From JAMDEO01 sp963775295 (GTDB lineage: Bacteria > Actinomycetota > Thermoleophilia > RBG-16-64-13): 64,000 nt of DNA. The stretch spans positions 930,001 to 994,000 of the forward strand of contig CAVZIK010000006.1 of NCBI GenBank assembly GCA_963775295.1, written 5' to 3'. The notes under the pieces were generated by a model. The model saw nothing but the letters and a program-made list of their open reading frames with translations. It was not told the origin of the DNA and did no database searches. Of the stretch, positions 23,860 through 33,062 are shown piece by piece. How positions within the stretch are numbered: position 1 is the stretch's first letter; every line of letters begins with the position of its first letter. A program made the position numbers and the translations under genes.

Positions 23860-25361
23860 CCGTTCCCGCCGTCCCCGCCGTTCCCGCCGATCCTCGCAAA
23901 ATCGATGAAGCCCTTGTCGACGTTGACCGACACCAGCCGCACGTGGACGCGGTGACCTACGTCTAGGCCTTCGAACCCGCGGGCGAGTCTGCCCTCGATC
24001 GGCATCGCCAACAGACGAACCCACGTGCCCTTATCGGCGGCGCCCGTCACGATTGCATCGAACTGCTCCCCAACCCGCGATTCGAGAAGGAGCGCAGCGG
24101 CCGACTTGCCCACTTGCCTCTCCACCTTGTTGGCGGCGTCCTCTTCCTGAGTGCAATGGAGTGCCAGGGTATCGAGTTCGTCGGGAGTATAGGGCGCGGA
24201 CGTCCCTGCGAGCGCCGCCTTGAGCAGACGCTGGGTAATCAGGTCTGTAAAGCGCCGGTTGGGAGCCGTAGAATGCGTATAGTCCTTCACCGCGAGGCCG
24301 AAGTGTCCGGGCAGTGTCGACTCCCCCGGCCTGTCCGCGACGTACTCGCCAGGACCGAGCAATTTGATTATCGCCAGCGACAGGTCGGGGAAACGTATTG
24401 GATCGGCGGTCTTCTGCTTGGTCAGAAAGGCTTCCAGCGCGGTGGAGTCCGGATTGCCAGGCAATTCGAATCCGTGCTCGGCCGCGATTTCAACGATCCG
24501 GTTCCACCTTTTGGGCGTCCGAACCACTCTTCGGATCGATGCCAGGCCTTTGCCCGACAAGTACCTGGCACTGACCCCATTCGCGGCGATCATGAAGTCC
24601 TCGATGATGTCCTTGGCCCGATTCTTCTCTTCGGCCTTCAGCTCGCTGATGGAGCCGCCCGTGAAGACGGGGCGCGCCTCTATGGTTTCCAGGCTGAGCG
24701 CTCCCTGAGCATGCCGGAATTGCTTCATAGTGTGCGCGACCCTGTCCTGGGCTCGCAGATTCTCGGCGAGCCCCTTCACCGCGCCAACGGCGGGAGGCTC
24801 GGGTCCGTTTCCGTCGAGCCAGGCAGCCACGCTGTTGTACGCTAGCTTCGCTCGGTTGCGAACGACGGCGCGGTAGATGTCTGACGACACGGGTTGGCCA
24901 TCGCCATCCACCACCATGTCGAGGACCAGCGCCAAGCGGTTCTCGTCAGGGTTCAGTGACGTGAGGTCGGTGGAGAGTTTCTCGGGGAGCATGGGGAAGA
25001 TCGTGGCGGTCGTGTAGACAGAAGTCGTGTTGTGGCGCGCGTGATCGTCGATGGCGGAGCCCCTCGCCACGCGTGAGTCCACATCGGCGATGGCCACGAG
25101 GATCTTCGCTTGCCCGTCCGACGTCGTATCCGCGACTGTCAGTTGATCGAGGTCCCGCGAATCGTCGTTGTCGATCGAAACCCACAAAAGGTGCGTGAGG
25201 TCCCGCTCCGGTCGGGCGGATGCGGCGGGTTCACCGGCTTGCATCGCGGCGAGTTGGGCAAGCGCGGCTTCGGGGAAGTCAGGCTCGAGACCTCGCTCCA
25301 GCATGACCCTTCTAGCGATGTTGGCCAGTATGGCTCGGTGGTCCCGATCGTTCAGCTGCAT
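23856..25361 (-). CDS. RNase II/RNR-family exoribonuclease
   Basis: 501 residues, shorter than typical RNase R or RNase II because N-terminal cold-shock domains are missing. The RNB catalytic core is intact: WVSIDNDDSRDLDQ holds the metal-binding aspartates, followed by VAIADVDSRVARGS, and the HSTAPNRRFTDLITQR motif closes the site. The C-terminal region (FDAIVTGAADKGTWVRLL) looks like a reduced S1-type RNA-binding barrel. It ends in a glycine-asparagine tail (GGNGGDGGNG) coded by 12-base repeats. The likely role is 3'-5' degradation of RNA in the cytoplasm. The ATG lies at 25361 with no strong ribosome binding site. It converges on the methyltransferase gene. Confidence 0.92.
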   Translation of the reverse strand: MQLNDRDHRAILANIARRVMLERGLEPDFPEAALAQLAAMQAGEPAASARPERDLTHLLWVSIDNDDSRDLDQLTVADTTSDGQAKILVAIADVDSRVARGSAIDDHARHNTTSVYTTATIFPMLPEKLSTDLTSLNPDENRLALVLDMVVDGDGQPVSSDIYRAVVRNRAKLAYNSVAAWLDGNGPEPPAVGAVKGLAENLRAQDRVAHTMKQFRHAQGALSLETIEARPVFTGGSISELKAEEKNRAKDIIEDFMIAANGVSARYLSGKGLASIRRVVRTPKRWNRIVEIAAEHGFELPGNPDSTALEAFLTKQKTADPIRFPDLSLAIIKLLGPGEYVADRPGESTLPGHFGLAVKDYTHSTAPNRRFTDLITQRLLKAALAGTSAPYTPDELDTLALHCTQEEDAANKVERQVGKSAAALLLESRVGEQFDAIVTGAADKGTWVRLLAMPIEGRLARGFEGLDVGHRVHVRLVSVNVDKGFIDFARIGGNGGDGGNG

Positions 25362-25654
25362 TTACTCCGCCTCTCTGTATGATGCTCGGTGGAAACAATA
25401 CGCCTCCGTGCAGATGGTAGAAATACTTGCCGTTGCACCTATACAATTGGTACGCTCCAGCTTGGGGCTGGCAATGGGGTCATTTCGTGTGGGGTCGGAC
25501 CGGGTTGTCCGATCCTGTGGTTAGTAGTTGCTTACGGTGTCGCTCCCTCGGCATGGACTACTAAGGCCACATCGCGGCAGTCCGCTGAGCCATGGATGTG
25601 TCATGTGAGCTCAGCCGATTTTCTAGCACTGCTATCAGGAGGAAGTACACCATC

Positions 25655-26659
25655 ATGTCCAGGAGAAGACTCATTCTCGTAGTTATCGCGGTCATTGCGG
25701 GCGTCCTGCTCTTTGCTGCTCCGGCGTTCGCCTCAGCACAGTTTCCAGATGTACCTGTCACGGATCCGCAGTACAGCGCGATTAAAGATCTCGCGATCAG
25801 AGGCGTCATAGATGGCTACACCGACGGGAATTTTGGACCGAACAAGCTCGTCACTCGGCAGCAGTTTGCCAAGCTGATCGTCAAGACTCTCGGCCTCACG
25901 GTTACCGGCTCAGAGGTCTGCCCGTTCAAGGACGTGGAGACCCAGGTGGGCACCGACCCCTTCTACCCCTCCAAATACGTCGCTGTGTGCGCGAACAACG
26001 AAATCACCAAGGGCTACCCGGACGGCGGATTTCATCCCAGCGAGAATATAAGGCGAACGCAGCTCATCACTATGGTCGTCCGAGCGGCCGGCGCAACGCT
26101 CATGGATGCCCCGGCGAGCTACCAGGGCGACCTCAACTACTCTGATCAGACTCACGGCCCCAACATCAAGAAAGCCGAGTTCAACAAGCTTCTTACCGGC
26201 ATCGTGGGCCCGGACGGTACCTTGAAGAGTTGGGACATCAATGGCTACGCCACCCGAGGCGAAGTCGCCATTCTGCTTCACAATCTCCGCCTTGCCAAGC
26301 TGCCTCCGCTCGAAACCGGAGCCTTGTTGCGCGTGATCAAGGCCAACGGCACGGCAGTGCAGTTCACATTGGCTCAGCTCCACGATTTGGCCTCTGGGAG
26401 CATCCTGGTCGACGACAAGACCGAAGAGGGTGCACTTGTCAGCGCCGTGCTGGAAGCCGCGAGCGTCAAGCATTTCGAGAGCATCATGCTCACAGGGGCA
26501 AGGGGACCGGTGACAGTCAACGTTCTTACCACGGACGAGGTCGACGATCAATGTGTCCTCGACTTCACGAACCAGAACACCGTCAAGCTGGCGACTCCTG
26601 CGATTGACAAGGACGATTGGGCCAAGGACATCTTTGTCATTGAGGTTCTCGCTTCGTGA
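25655..26659 (+). CDS. Exported S-layer-homology protein with C-terminal domain shared with a nearby lipoprotein
   Basis: 334 residues. A signal peptide is clear (RRRLILVVIAVIAGVLLFA, cleavage near AFASA at 26-28). Residues 29-215 hold SLH-type repeats (FPDVPVTDPQYSAIKDLA with GVIDGYTDGNFGPN; KGYPDGGFHPSENIRRTQL; GYATRGEVAILL), which usually bind cell-wall polymers. Residues 222-334 form a separate domain with VQFTLAQLHDL, VSAVLEAASV and the end KDIFVIEVL, homologous to the end of the lipoprotein at 28117-28872. It resembles the small domain often found after molybdopterin-binding oxidoreductase folds. The ATG follows caggagga. The next gene starts by overlapping its stop (GTGA). Confidence 0.9.
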   Translation: MSRRRLILVVIAVIAGVLLFAAPAFASAQFPDVPVTDPQYSAIKDLAIRGVIDGYTDGNFGPNKLVTRQQFAKLIVKTLGLTVTGSEVCPFKDVETQVGTDPFYPSKYVAVCANNEITKGYPDGGFHPSENIRRTQLITMVVRAAGATLMDAPASYQGDLNYSDQTHGPNIKKAEFNKLLTGIVGPDGTLKSWDINGYATRGEVAILLHNLRLAKLPPLETGALLRVIKANGTAVQFTLAQLHDLASGSILVDDKTEEGALVSAVLEAASVKHFESIMLTGARGPVTVNVLTTDEVDDQCVLDFTNQNTVKLATPAIDKDDWAKDIFVIEVLAS

Positions 26660-27435
26660 CGGCCGAACCGATCCGCATCCTTATAGGCGTGGACGATACG
26701 GACAACCTGGAGAGCCGTGGTACCGGATATCGAGCCCGGCAGCTTGGGCTCCACGTCCAGGAGTTAGGTATTGCCCGGCTCCTTTCAGTGACTCGGCATC
26801 AGCTTCTAGTCTCTCCGGAGATCAGATACACATCGCACAACAGTTCGGCCTGCTTGGTAATGGATGCGGATCCCCGCGGCGTTGACTCCCTCGAGGAGGC
26901 CTGCCAAACTTATTTGGTGGCCGAGAGTGCATCTGGGTCGGACGTGGGGCTATGCGTGGCGGGCTGGAACGACCTGGAACGGATCGGGACGAGCGTCGCA
27001 GGTTTCGGTGGACGTGCCAAGAAAGAGGTACTCAAGCAGACGGATGCGGTTGCCCTTGCTGATGGGGCCGGTCTCTTTCTGGTAGGGCTCACCGGCGATC
27101 ACGGTGGGGTGATAGGAGCTCTGGCCGCTGTCGGCCTCCGCTTCGCCGGAAATGACGGCAGGTTCTTGTGGCTTCCAGGCTTGCGCGAGTTGTCGGGCGA
27201 GTGCCAGACGCCCGCCCGGTTGAGGGCGGAAGGTGGTGTGGATGTAGTGGCCACTGTCGACGGATTCGTCCCGGGAGACGACTCCGTTATTCGGACGGGG
27301 GATTGGGTAAGACCCATCTTGAAGGACGGCAAAGCCGTCCTGTTGGTAGAAGGTACTGAAATGACGAGCGGAGGTGACTGTGAACCGCGCTGGCAAGTTG
27401 TCGCAAAGGACACAATTAAGCAGCTCTCTTCCTAG
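26656..27435 (+). CDS. TiaS-like / tRNA(Ile2) agmatinylcytidine synthetase-family-like protein
   Basis: 259 residues. The N-terminal motif LIGVDDTDNLESRGTGYRA is the nucleotide-binding lead of the archaeal TiaS family, which modifies the C34 wobble base of tRNA-Ile2 with agmatine. The later SGSDVGLCVAG and GLTGDHGGVIGALAAVGLR segments also fit. Archaeal TiaS is larger (about 400 residues with zinc-ribbon and OB domains); here these are absent, so bacterial members likely do something else. The GTG start overlaps the stop of the SLH-protein gene (GTGA), implying co-translation. The following membrane-protein gene overlaps its 3' end by 62 bases. Confidence 0.7.
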   Translation: MTAEPIRILIGVDDTDNLESRGTGYRARQLGLHVQELGIARLLSVTRHQLLVSPEIRYTSHNSSACLVMDADPRGVDSLEEACQTYLVAESASGSDVGLCVAGWNDLERIGTSVAGFGGRAKKEVLKQTDAVALADGAGLFLVGLTGDHGGVIGALAAVGLRFAGNDGRFLWLPGLRELSGECQTPARLRAEGGVDVVATVDGFVPGDDSVIRTGDWVRPILKDGKAVLLVEGTEMTSGGDCEPRWQVVAKDTIKQLSS

Positions 27436-28042
27436 GGTCCTCCGCGGGTCTGGTGGAGTGGCCGGCGGCGCGGCGGTCCTGCCGCGGTCTTTATCCCGTT
27501 TGCTGGTTGAGGCGGCGCTTCTTGTGGGCAGTGGCCTTCTGGTGGTGGCTCTGCACCAAGCGCTGCGTATGCCCCTAGGTTTGCCCGGGCGTCACGGCGT
27601 TGAATGGATGGCCATCCTGGTGATCGTGCGCTGCGCCTCCAATCTCCCCGCCGCCGGCAGTATTTCCATGGCGGGTGCCGCGGCATTCTCGGCAGTTCCG
27701 CTGTGGGGCGCCACACACGACCCCTTCATCTGGATTACCTATTTGATCCCGGGAATCGTCATCGACTTGCTGTGGCGCGTCTTGCCGAGAGCAAAGACCC
27801 GGGTATGGGTCACCGCCTTGTTGCTCGTGCCCATCGCGTCTCTCGCCCATCTCACCAAGCCCATCGTGCGCTGGATCATCAGCCTCATTGCCGGTTGGCC
27901 GTACGGATCGTTCCGGTATGGGGTGGGATATCCGGTGCTCACGCACGCGCTCTTCGGACTGGCCGGCGGCGCCCTGGGCGTGGCCCTGTTCTACGGATGG
28001 AAAGCGGGCCAGAAGAAGCTCGGCAAAGGCACCGTGGCATAG
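27374..28042 (+). CDS. Multi-pass membrane protein, ECF substrate-component-like
   Basis: 222 residues with about five or six hydrophobic segments after a basic N-terminus of some 40 residues. Visible features are LLVEAALLVGSGLLVVAL, a glycine-rich loop with LPAAGSISMAGAAAFSAVP, and a C-terminal helix with GLAGGALGVALFYGWKAG followed by a basic tail. The organisation resembles S components of energy-coupling-factor transporters, but this is a guess from topology. The GTG at 27374 follows gcggag; a second GTG lies 6 bases on. It overlaps the TiaS-like gene, suggesting one transcription unit 25655-28042. Confidence 0.6.
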   Translation: MTVNRAGKLSQRTQLSSSLPRVLRGSGGVAGGAAVLPRSLSRLLVEAALLVGSGLLVVALHQALRMPLGLPGRHGVEWMAILVIVRCASNLPAAGSISMAGAAAFSAVPLWGATHDPFIWITYLIPGIVIDLLWRVLPRAKTRVWVTALLLVPIASLAHLTKPIVRWIISLIAGWPYGSFRYGVGYPVLTHALFGLAGGALGVALFYGWKAGQKKLGKGTVA

Positions 28043-28116
28043 ACTCCGCAGGATCGAATTGCATGACGGCCGGGTCCCGGAAGGTGGGGCTCGGCCGTTT
28101 TGCCATGAGACAGTCT

Positions 28117-28872
28117 CTAGAACGCCTGGATGAGATAGATGTCCTTCGCATTGCCGTCAGCCAGCGCAAAGGCCGGGGACGCAACCTTGACGGTGCCGTG
28201 ATTCGTGAAATCGAGTATGAACGTTCCATCCACCTGGGACGCGCTGACCGTGTTGGAGTAGACCGGTCCCCTGCTCCCTTTGAGGACGACTTTGGAGAAC
28301 GAATCGACTCCGGCAGCATGCAGCACGTCAATCAGCAGTGGGCCTTCCTGTATCTTTCCTTCGAGAGTCTCGTGGGCAAGGGGTAGCGCTGCGAGCTGCT
28401 TGAGCGTGAAGGGGACCGCTTTGCCGGCAGGTGTGATCACTTGCAGTTCGGCCCCATCGGGAAGCGGCGGTATGTCACTGCCGGCGGTTGTCGTGGTCGT
28501 CGGCTTTGCCGTCGTGGTTGTGGTTTTCGCCGTTGTCGTCGTCGCCCGATGTGTGGTGGTAGTCGTCGCCGGACGCTTCGTGGTCGTCGTGGAGAGGGAA
28601 GTTGTGGTTGAAACGGACGATGTCGTCGGCGAAGCCGTGGTGGAACTTGAGCGCCCCAGGCTCGTGGTACTGTCCGCCGGCGACGTCGAAGTAGTATCTG
28701 ACTGGACCGCCACGACGGTAGTGGAGCCATCGACCTTCGTCACCCTCGATTCAGTCGTCGAGCCGTTTGAACAAGCGCTTGCCATCACAAGGACAGCGAG
28801 GAGCGCGATAAGAAGGCAGCCAGCGGTCACCGACGCTGGGAACCTGAACCGATGCTGCGTACCTCTAAACAT
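28117..28872 (-). CDS. Threonine-rich linker lipoprotein with domain shared with the SLH protein
   Basis: 251 residues. A signal peptide with lipobox (LVMASACS, Cys34) indicates a membrane-anchored lipoprotein. Residues 40-130 are a low-complexity Thr/Ser/Ala linker, typical of high-GC Gram-positive surface proteins. Residues 138-251 form a folded domain (AVPFTLKQLAALPL, LIDVLHAAGVDSFSKVVLKG, ending NAKDIYLIQAF). It aligns by eye over its whole length with residues 222-334 of the SLH protein at 25655-26659. The domain resembles accessory beta domains found with molybdopterin-binding oxidoreductases, but the cofactor-binding part is absent. Its role is unknown. Confidence 0.85.
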   Translation of the reverse strand: MFRGTQHRFRFPASVTAGCLLIALLAVLVMASACSNGSTTESRVTKVDGSTTVVAVQSDTTSTSPADSTTSLGRSSSTTASPTTSSVSTTTSLSTTTTKRPATTTTTHRATTTTAKTTTTTAKPTTTTTAGSDIPPLPDGAELQVITPAGKAVPFTLKQLAALPLAHETLEGKIQEGPLLIDVLHAAGVDSFSKVVLKGSRGPVYSNTVSASQVDGTFILDFTNHGTVKVASPAFALADGNAKDIYLIQAF

Positions 28873-29093
28873 CTCGACCCCTCGATTTCGAACTCAATGT
28901 TCTGCTGCTCACCGGGTGAGGGCTTGGATGCATTGTAGCGTGACAAAGGAAGGTATGAAGTCACAGTGGCTCGATTGCGGCCCCGCGGCTGGGGGAACAT
29001 TGGGCTCCCACATTCCTGTTACAATTTCGCAGATGGGCTGCACTCAACATCATCTTCGCCTGCATCACGGCTTGATACGTAGAGGCATTCGGT

Positions 29094-30956
29094 TTGTCTG
29101 ATCCTAGAGACAGACCCCAGCCACTGGACCCATACAGGCGCTCGCTTCATTCCTCGTCGAGGAACCGGCGCAAGACCGTGCGCCGTCGCCGCCTTGTTCT
29201 TCTTGGTAGTGCGGTGGTCCTCATCGCGTTGATCGTGGTGGCGTCCCTCTTCATCTTCAACGGGAACGCTCCCAGTTCGTCGGACGGGAATCAGCCCAAC
29301 TCGGGCTCCACTTCCAGTTCCAACTCGGGCTCTACATCCAGTTCAGGATCCAAATCCGGCTCGACGACTACGGTCACATCCGGTATCACGATGACGGTGG
29401 CGCCGATCGCGAGCACAATGCCCAGTGCTTTCAAGCTGTCGACGGGTGTGTACAAAGGGACGACGAAGATCACCTCGTTCACTAGGACTGACCCCATCGA
29501 CTTCGGGCCAGGCAAGGACTATACGAGCCTCAACGGCATAGTGACCTTCCGGGGCAATAACTACCGCGAAGGTGCTAGCTATGGTACCGCCGACGTAAAG
29601 CTCGGCAAGCTCGAAATCGCTTGGACTGCTCTCACCGGCAGCACTGGCAAGAGCGGCGGCTCAGGGTCCTGGACCGGCAGCGGCTGGACGGGCCAGCCCC
29701 TCATTGTGAAGTGGCCGGCGGACATCAAGAACATCATGAACATCTCCGCAACGAAAAAGGCCGATCCGAATCTCACCGAGGTGATCTACCCGTGCCTTGA
29801 CGGCAATATTTACTTCCTCGATCTTAAGGACGGGACGAAGACCAGGCCCACCATCAAGTCCGGCGGCGGTCCGTTCAAAGGGACCGGCAGCATTTATCCC
29901 GACGGTACGCCGATGCTATTCGTGGGCCACGGCGACGACTCGCCCGGGAAAGAGGTGGTGCGAGCACGCCTCTACAGCCTCATCGACCAATCTTTGCTCT
30001 ACACGTTCGGCAAGAAGCCGGATCCAAATTCGCTCCGTAAGTTCCACGCCTATGACTCAAGCGCCCTTTTCGACGTTAAGAGCGACACTATCCTCGAACC
30101 GGGCGAGAACGGACTGTTGTACACCATCAAGTTGAATACCCAGTTCAACAAGGCAGCGGGAACACTGTCCATCAACCCGGACCAGCCCATCAAGATGCGG
30201 TACACCACGCCCAGCTACAGCGACGCCGGCGAGAACACGCCCTCTACTCGTTGGTGGGGTATGGAAGACTCTGCCATCGTCTGGCACAACTACATGTATG
30301 TCGCCGACAACGGCGGCAAGTTGATGTGCATCGATCTCAACACCATGAAGTGCGTGTGGGTCCAGAACGTTCTCGACGACACCAATACCACGCCGGTGTT
30401 CGAGGAATCGCTAACCGACAACACGGGTTACATCTACATCTCCACGTCGCTGCACATCACCGCCAAGACCGGCCCCAATGGACGCACCGGCGCGATCCCG
30501 GTCTGGAAGATCAACGCGGCCACCGGCGAGATAGTCTGGAAGTCGACTCCGTATGAGTGCTACACCATATCCGGGGTATCGGGCGGCGTGCAGGCGACCC
30601 CGGTCTTGGGGAAGAACGACATTTCCAATCTCGTCATCTATCCGATCGCTCGCACGCCCAATCCGAATAGCGGCGTCCTGGTCGCTCTGGACAAGAACAC
30701 GGGCAAGGAAGTCTGGAAGACCAGTTTCACCAACTACTGCTGGAGTTCGCCGGTGGCGGTGTACACGCCCGCCGGCAAGGCTTACATCGTGCAATGCGAT
30801 TCGATTGGGAAGATGCGCCTCATCGACGGCAAGACGGGCGCCATCGTCGACACCCTCGACTTGGGGACGAACATTGAGGCTTCGCCTGCCGTCTACGGCA
30901 ACACCGTAGTGGTCGGAACCCGCGGCCAGAAGATCTTCGGCGTCACTATCAAATGA
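29094..30956 (+). CDS. Membrane-anchored PQQ-like beta-propeller protein
   Basis: 620 residues. A basic N-terminus (RRKTVRRRR) precedes one membrane helix (LVLLGSAVVLIALIVVASLF, about residues 35-55), then a Ser/Gly/Thr linker and an extracellular domain of about 500 residues. Repeated blade motifs appear: GNIYFLDLKDGTKT, GKLMCIDLNTMKCVW, IPVWKINAATGEIVWKS, VLVALDKNTGKEVWKT and GKMRLIDGKTGAIVDTL. This is the PQQ/pyrrolo-quinoline repeat type often found in BamB-like proteins, not proof of a PQQ enzyme. The TTG start at 29094 is chosen because the sequence MSDPRDRPQPLDPYRR fits; the ribosome binding site is weak (gaggc). It is divergent from the lipoprotein gene. Confidence 0.85.
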   Translation: MSDPRDRPQPLDPYRRSLHSSSRNRRKTVRRRRLVLLGSAVVLIALIVVASLFIFNGNAPSSSDGNQPNSGSTSSSNSGSTSSSGSKSGSTTTVTSGITMTVAPIASTMPSAFKLSTGVYKGTTKITSFTRTDPIDFGPGKDYTSLNGIVTFRGNNYREGASYGTADVKLGKLEIAWTALTGSTGKSGGSGSWTGSGWTGQPLIVKWPADIKNIMNISATKKADPNLTEVIYPCLDGNIYFLDLKDGTKTRPTIKSGGGPFKGTGSIYPDGTPMLFVGHGDDSPGKEVVRARLYSLIDQSLLYTFGKKPDPNSLRKFHAYDSSALFDVKSDTILEPGENGLLYTIKLNTQFNKAAGTLSINPDQPIKMRYTTPSYSDAGENTPSTRWWGMEDSAIVWHNYMYVADNGGKLMCIDLNTMKCVWVQNVLDDTNTTPVFEESLTDNTGYIYISTSLHITAKTGPNGRTGAIPVWKINAATGEIVWKSTPYECYTISGVSGGVQATPVLGKNDISNLVIYPIARTPNPNSGVLVALDKNTGKEVWKTSFTNYCWSSPVAVYTPAGKAYIVQCDSIGKMRLIDGKTGAIVDTLDLGTNIEASPAVYGNTVVVGTRGQKIFGVTIK

Positions 30957-31065
30957 CGGGCATATACCGCCGGGAACGGGTGAGCCGGAACTCACCTCGG
31001 AGGCGGCAATCGAGCGTTCTGCTTTGAGCCACGTGCGGTGCGAAGGCTGGAGAGGGAGGGGCACG

Positions 31066-32082
31066 TTGAGGACCGTCGATTTTGAAAACCACATTGCCAC
31101 GCAGAGTTGGGTTGACGCTCTTCGAGGAAACTTGGGTTTTCCCCGCATCGTTGACGACCCCAAGACCGGACAGCCGCGCTTGTATCACAGCCATCAGATG
31201 TGGCAACCGCTGGGGCTGATCGACAAGTTGATGGATCTGGGCGAAGCACGCATCCGCATGATGGACGAAGCCGGTATCGATGTCGCCATCCTCTCGCTCA
31301 CAGCGCCGGGCCCGGAGCAACTCGATCCGCCGCTTGGCAGCAAGGTTGCCCGGGCGTCCAACGACACCCTCGCCGAGGCCGTGCACAAGTATCCGGACCG
31401 CTTCGTGGGCTTCGCCACCCTTGCCTCGAGGGATACCGATGTCGCCGTGGGGGAGCTGGAACGATGCGTGAAGGAACTTGGTTTTCGCGGCTGGTACACG
31501 ACTTCAAACCTAGGCGACTGTTACCTGGACGAGAAACGGATCTGGCCGCTCCTGGCTAAGGCCGAGGAGTTGGGAGTGCCGATCTATCTCCACCCCACCG
31601 TTCCCATGATTCCCCAGATGACGAGCTATGGCTTCTGCATGGCCGGTCCCACCTTTGGCTTTGGCACGGAAGCCGCCATGGTAATGATCCGTCTCGTCGT
31701 GAGTGGAGCCTTCGATGCGTTCCCTAAGCTGCAGATTATCCTCGGACATCTGGGCGAGGGCCTGCCCTTCATGCTCGATCGGGTCGACCGTCCGTATGTC
31801 CAAGGACACGTTCAGCCCGACCCGGATGTGTCTCCGGTGCTCAAGCACAACCCGAGTTACTATTTGACGAACAATCTCTTTGTCAGCAACAGTGGCAACT
31901 ACCTGCCCGCGGCCTTTAAATGCACGAAGCGCGGCCTCGGTAGCGAGCACATCATCGTCGGCAGCGACTACCCGTATGAAGACCCCTGCCAATGCATGGC
32001 CTTTCTGGGGGAACAGCGTTTGACGGTCGTTGAACGTGAAAACATCCTCGGCGGGAATGCCATCCGGATGGGAGTCATTTAG
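31066..32082 (+). CDS. Amidohydrolase-family (ACMSD-type) decarboxylase/hydrolase
   Basis: 338 residues of the amidohydrolase 2 (ACMSD / gamma-resorcylate decarboxylase) superfamily, a metal-dependent TIM barrel. Motifs are the first-strand VDFENHIATQSW (a variant of the usual ExH or DxH), MMDEAGIDVAILSL, LGVPIYLHPTVP, the metal His in LGHLGEGLPFML, and the final Asp in IIVGSDYPYEDP. The family removes CO2 from aromatic acids or cleaves ring-derived intermediates without oxygen. The TTG start at 31066 is chosen because agagggagg lies just upstream; an earlier in-frame TTG lacks one. It stands at the left edge of a catabolic-looking region. Confidence 0.9.
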   Translation: MRTVDFENHIATQSWVDALRGNLGFPRIVDDPKTGQPRLYHSHQMWQPLGLIDKLMDLGEARIRMMDEAGIDVAILSLTAPGPEQLDPPLGSKVARASNDTLAEAVHKYPDRFVGFATLASRDTDVAVGELERCVKELGFRGWYTTSNLGDCYLDEKRIWPLLAKAEELGVPIYLHPTVPMIPQMTSYGFCMAGPTFGFGTEAAMVMIRLVVSGAFDAFPKLQIILGHLGEGLPFMLDRVDRPYVQGHVQPDPDVSPVLKHNPSYYLTNNLFVSNSGNYLPAAFKCTKRGLGSEHIIVGSDYPYEDPCQCMAFLGEQRLTVVERENILGGNAIRMGVI

Positions 32083-32297
32083 TCGCGGAACGGAGCGATC
32101 TCAGCTCGGAACTGCAGACGCTGTGCGGCAAGGACCCCCGACGCGTGACATGCCCGAAGAGTTCGTCGACAACAATCTCAGAGGCTCGTTGGTCGTCCGA
32201 GGCGTGCGACCGTGATGATCCATTGTTCGAGGCGACTCCGAGGGTCAAGCGACGCTTGGTATTACCATCAATCCGATTAACCGGACAACGATGCGGA

Positions 32298-32861
32298 CTA
32301 TGCGGTATCAGGTTCTTGCTTCGCCCCGCGCCGCGCAGCTTGAATCTCCTGCTCCAGAAACCACGAGACCCCGTCGTCGCGTGAGATCTCGCTGAGCCAT
32401 CGGAATGAGTCCGCCTCTATGTCGACGAAAGTCCAGCGGACGACCTGATCGGGCTCAGAGCCGACACCGGCTTGGACGATTCTGTCCCCGCTCTCTCGAC
32501 CGATCAAGTGCGCATATTCATCCCCGGCCGGATGCATCCAAGTGATGCGCCAGGCGTCAATTACCGGGTCGTAGCACCGAAGGGAAGTGCCAAACTCGTG
32601 GCGAGGGGCCCCCGATGCGAACAGGACATCCTGAATCCCTCGGCCGCCAAGAATCCAGGCGAAGTGCCATTCGCCTCGTCCGGAAATGGTGGTGCCTGTG
32701 GGCTTGAACCACGCGACCCGGAGGTCCCAGGATCCCACGAAGCGGCCATATAGCATGAGTTTGTCCTCTAGGCCCGGAAACGGCCCAGAGGAAGCAAGCA
32801 GCTCGAAGACGTTGAGAGGATCCACCCAGCCCTGTCTCTGTCGGAAATGGCAGGCCGACAC
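32298..32861 (-). CDS. Uncharacterised cytoplasmic protein (DUF1579-like)
   Basis: 187 residues with no signal peptide or membrane helix. The sequence LYGRFVGSWDLRVAWFKPTG, FAWILGGRGIQDVLFA and WRITWMHPAGDEYAHLIGR has the alternating aromatic strands of a lipocalin-like or DUF1579-type barrel. No catalytic residues are evident. The start is probably GTG at 32861, but a GTG 36 bases further in is also possible; neither has a clear ribosome binding site. It lies between an amidohydrolase gene (convergent) and an FAD reductase gene on the same strand, 201 bases away. Confidence 0.6.
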   Translation of the reverse strand: MSACHFRQRQGWVDPLNVFELLASSGPFPGLEDKLMLYGRFVGSWDLRVAWFKPTGTTISGRGEWHFAWILGGRGIQDVLFASGAPRHEFGTSLRCYDPVIDAWRITWMHPAGDEYAHLIGRESGDRIVQAGVGSEPDQVVRWTFVDIEADSFRWLSEISRDDGVSWFLEQEIQAARRGAKQEPDTA

Positions 32862-33062
32862 CAGTGTGGCAGGTTTGGCGGGAGTGTGCTGAACGGTGTC
32901 CGACCGTGCACGCCCAAATCGCGCTCTAACCGGTCATGCCGTCGTTGGGGACGATGTTCAGCGCGCCGAAGGTGTATCCCACGATGACCGGCCTCGGTCT
33001 CTTTAGGGAGTATCAGCTGCAGCAGCGTGTTTCTCGAACCCCCCGAGGCGACTTGCTGCCGT

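Noticed and set aside
25362..25654. Possible riboswitch upstream of the SLH protein gene
   Set aside because: A 6-bp hairpin (tcggac/gtccga, 25495-25512) is present, but no conserved core of a known riboswitch such as the cyclic-di-GMP type was recognised.
28300..28760. Apparent microsatellite on the plus strand (repeated gtcgtggt-like units)
   Set aside because: It is the coding sequence of the Thr-rich linker of the lipoprotein on the minus strand, not an independent repeat array.
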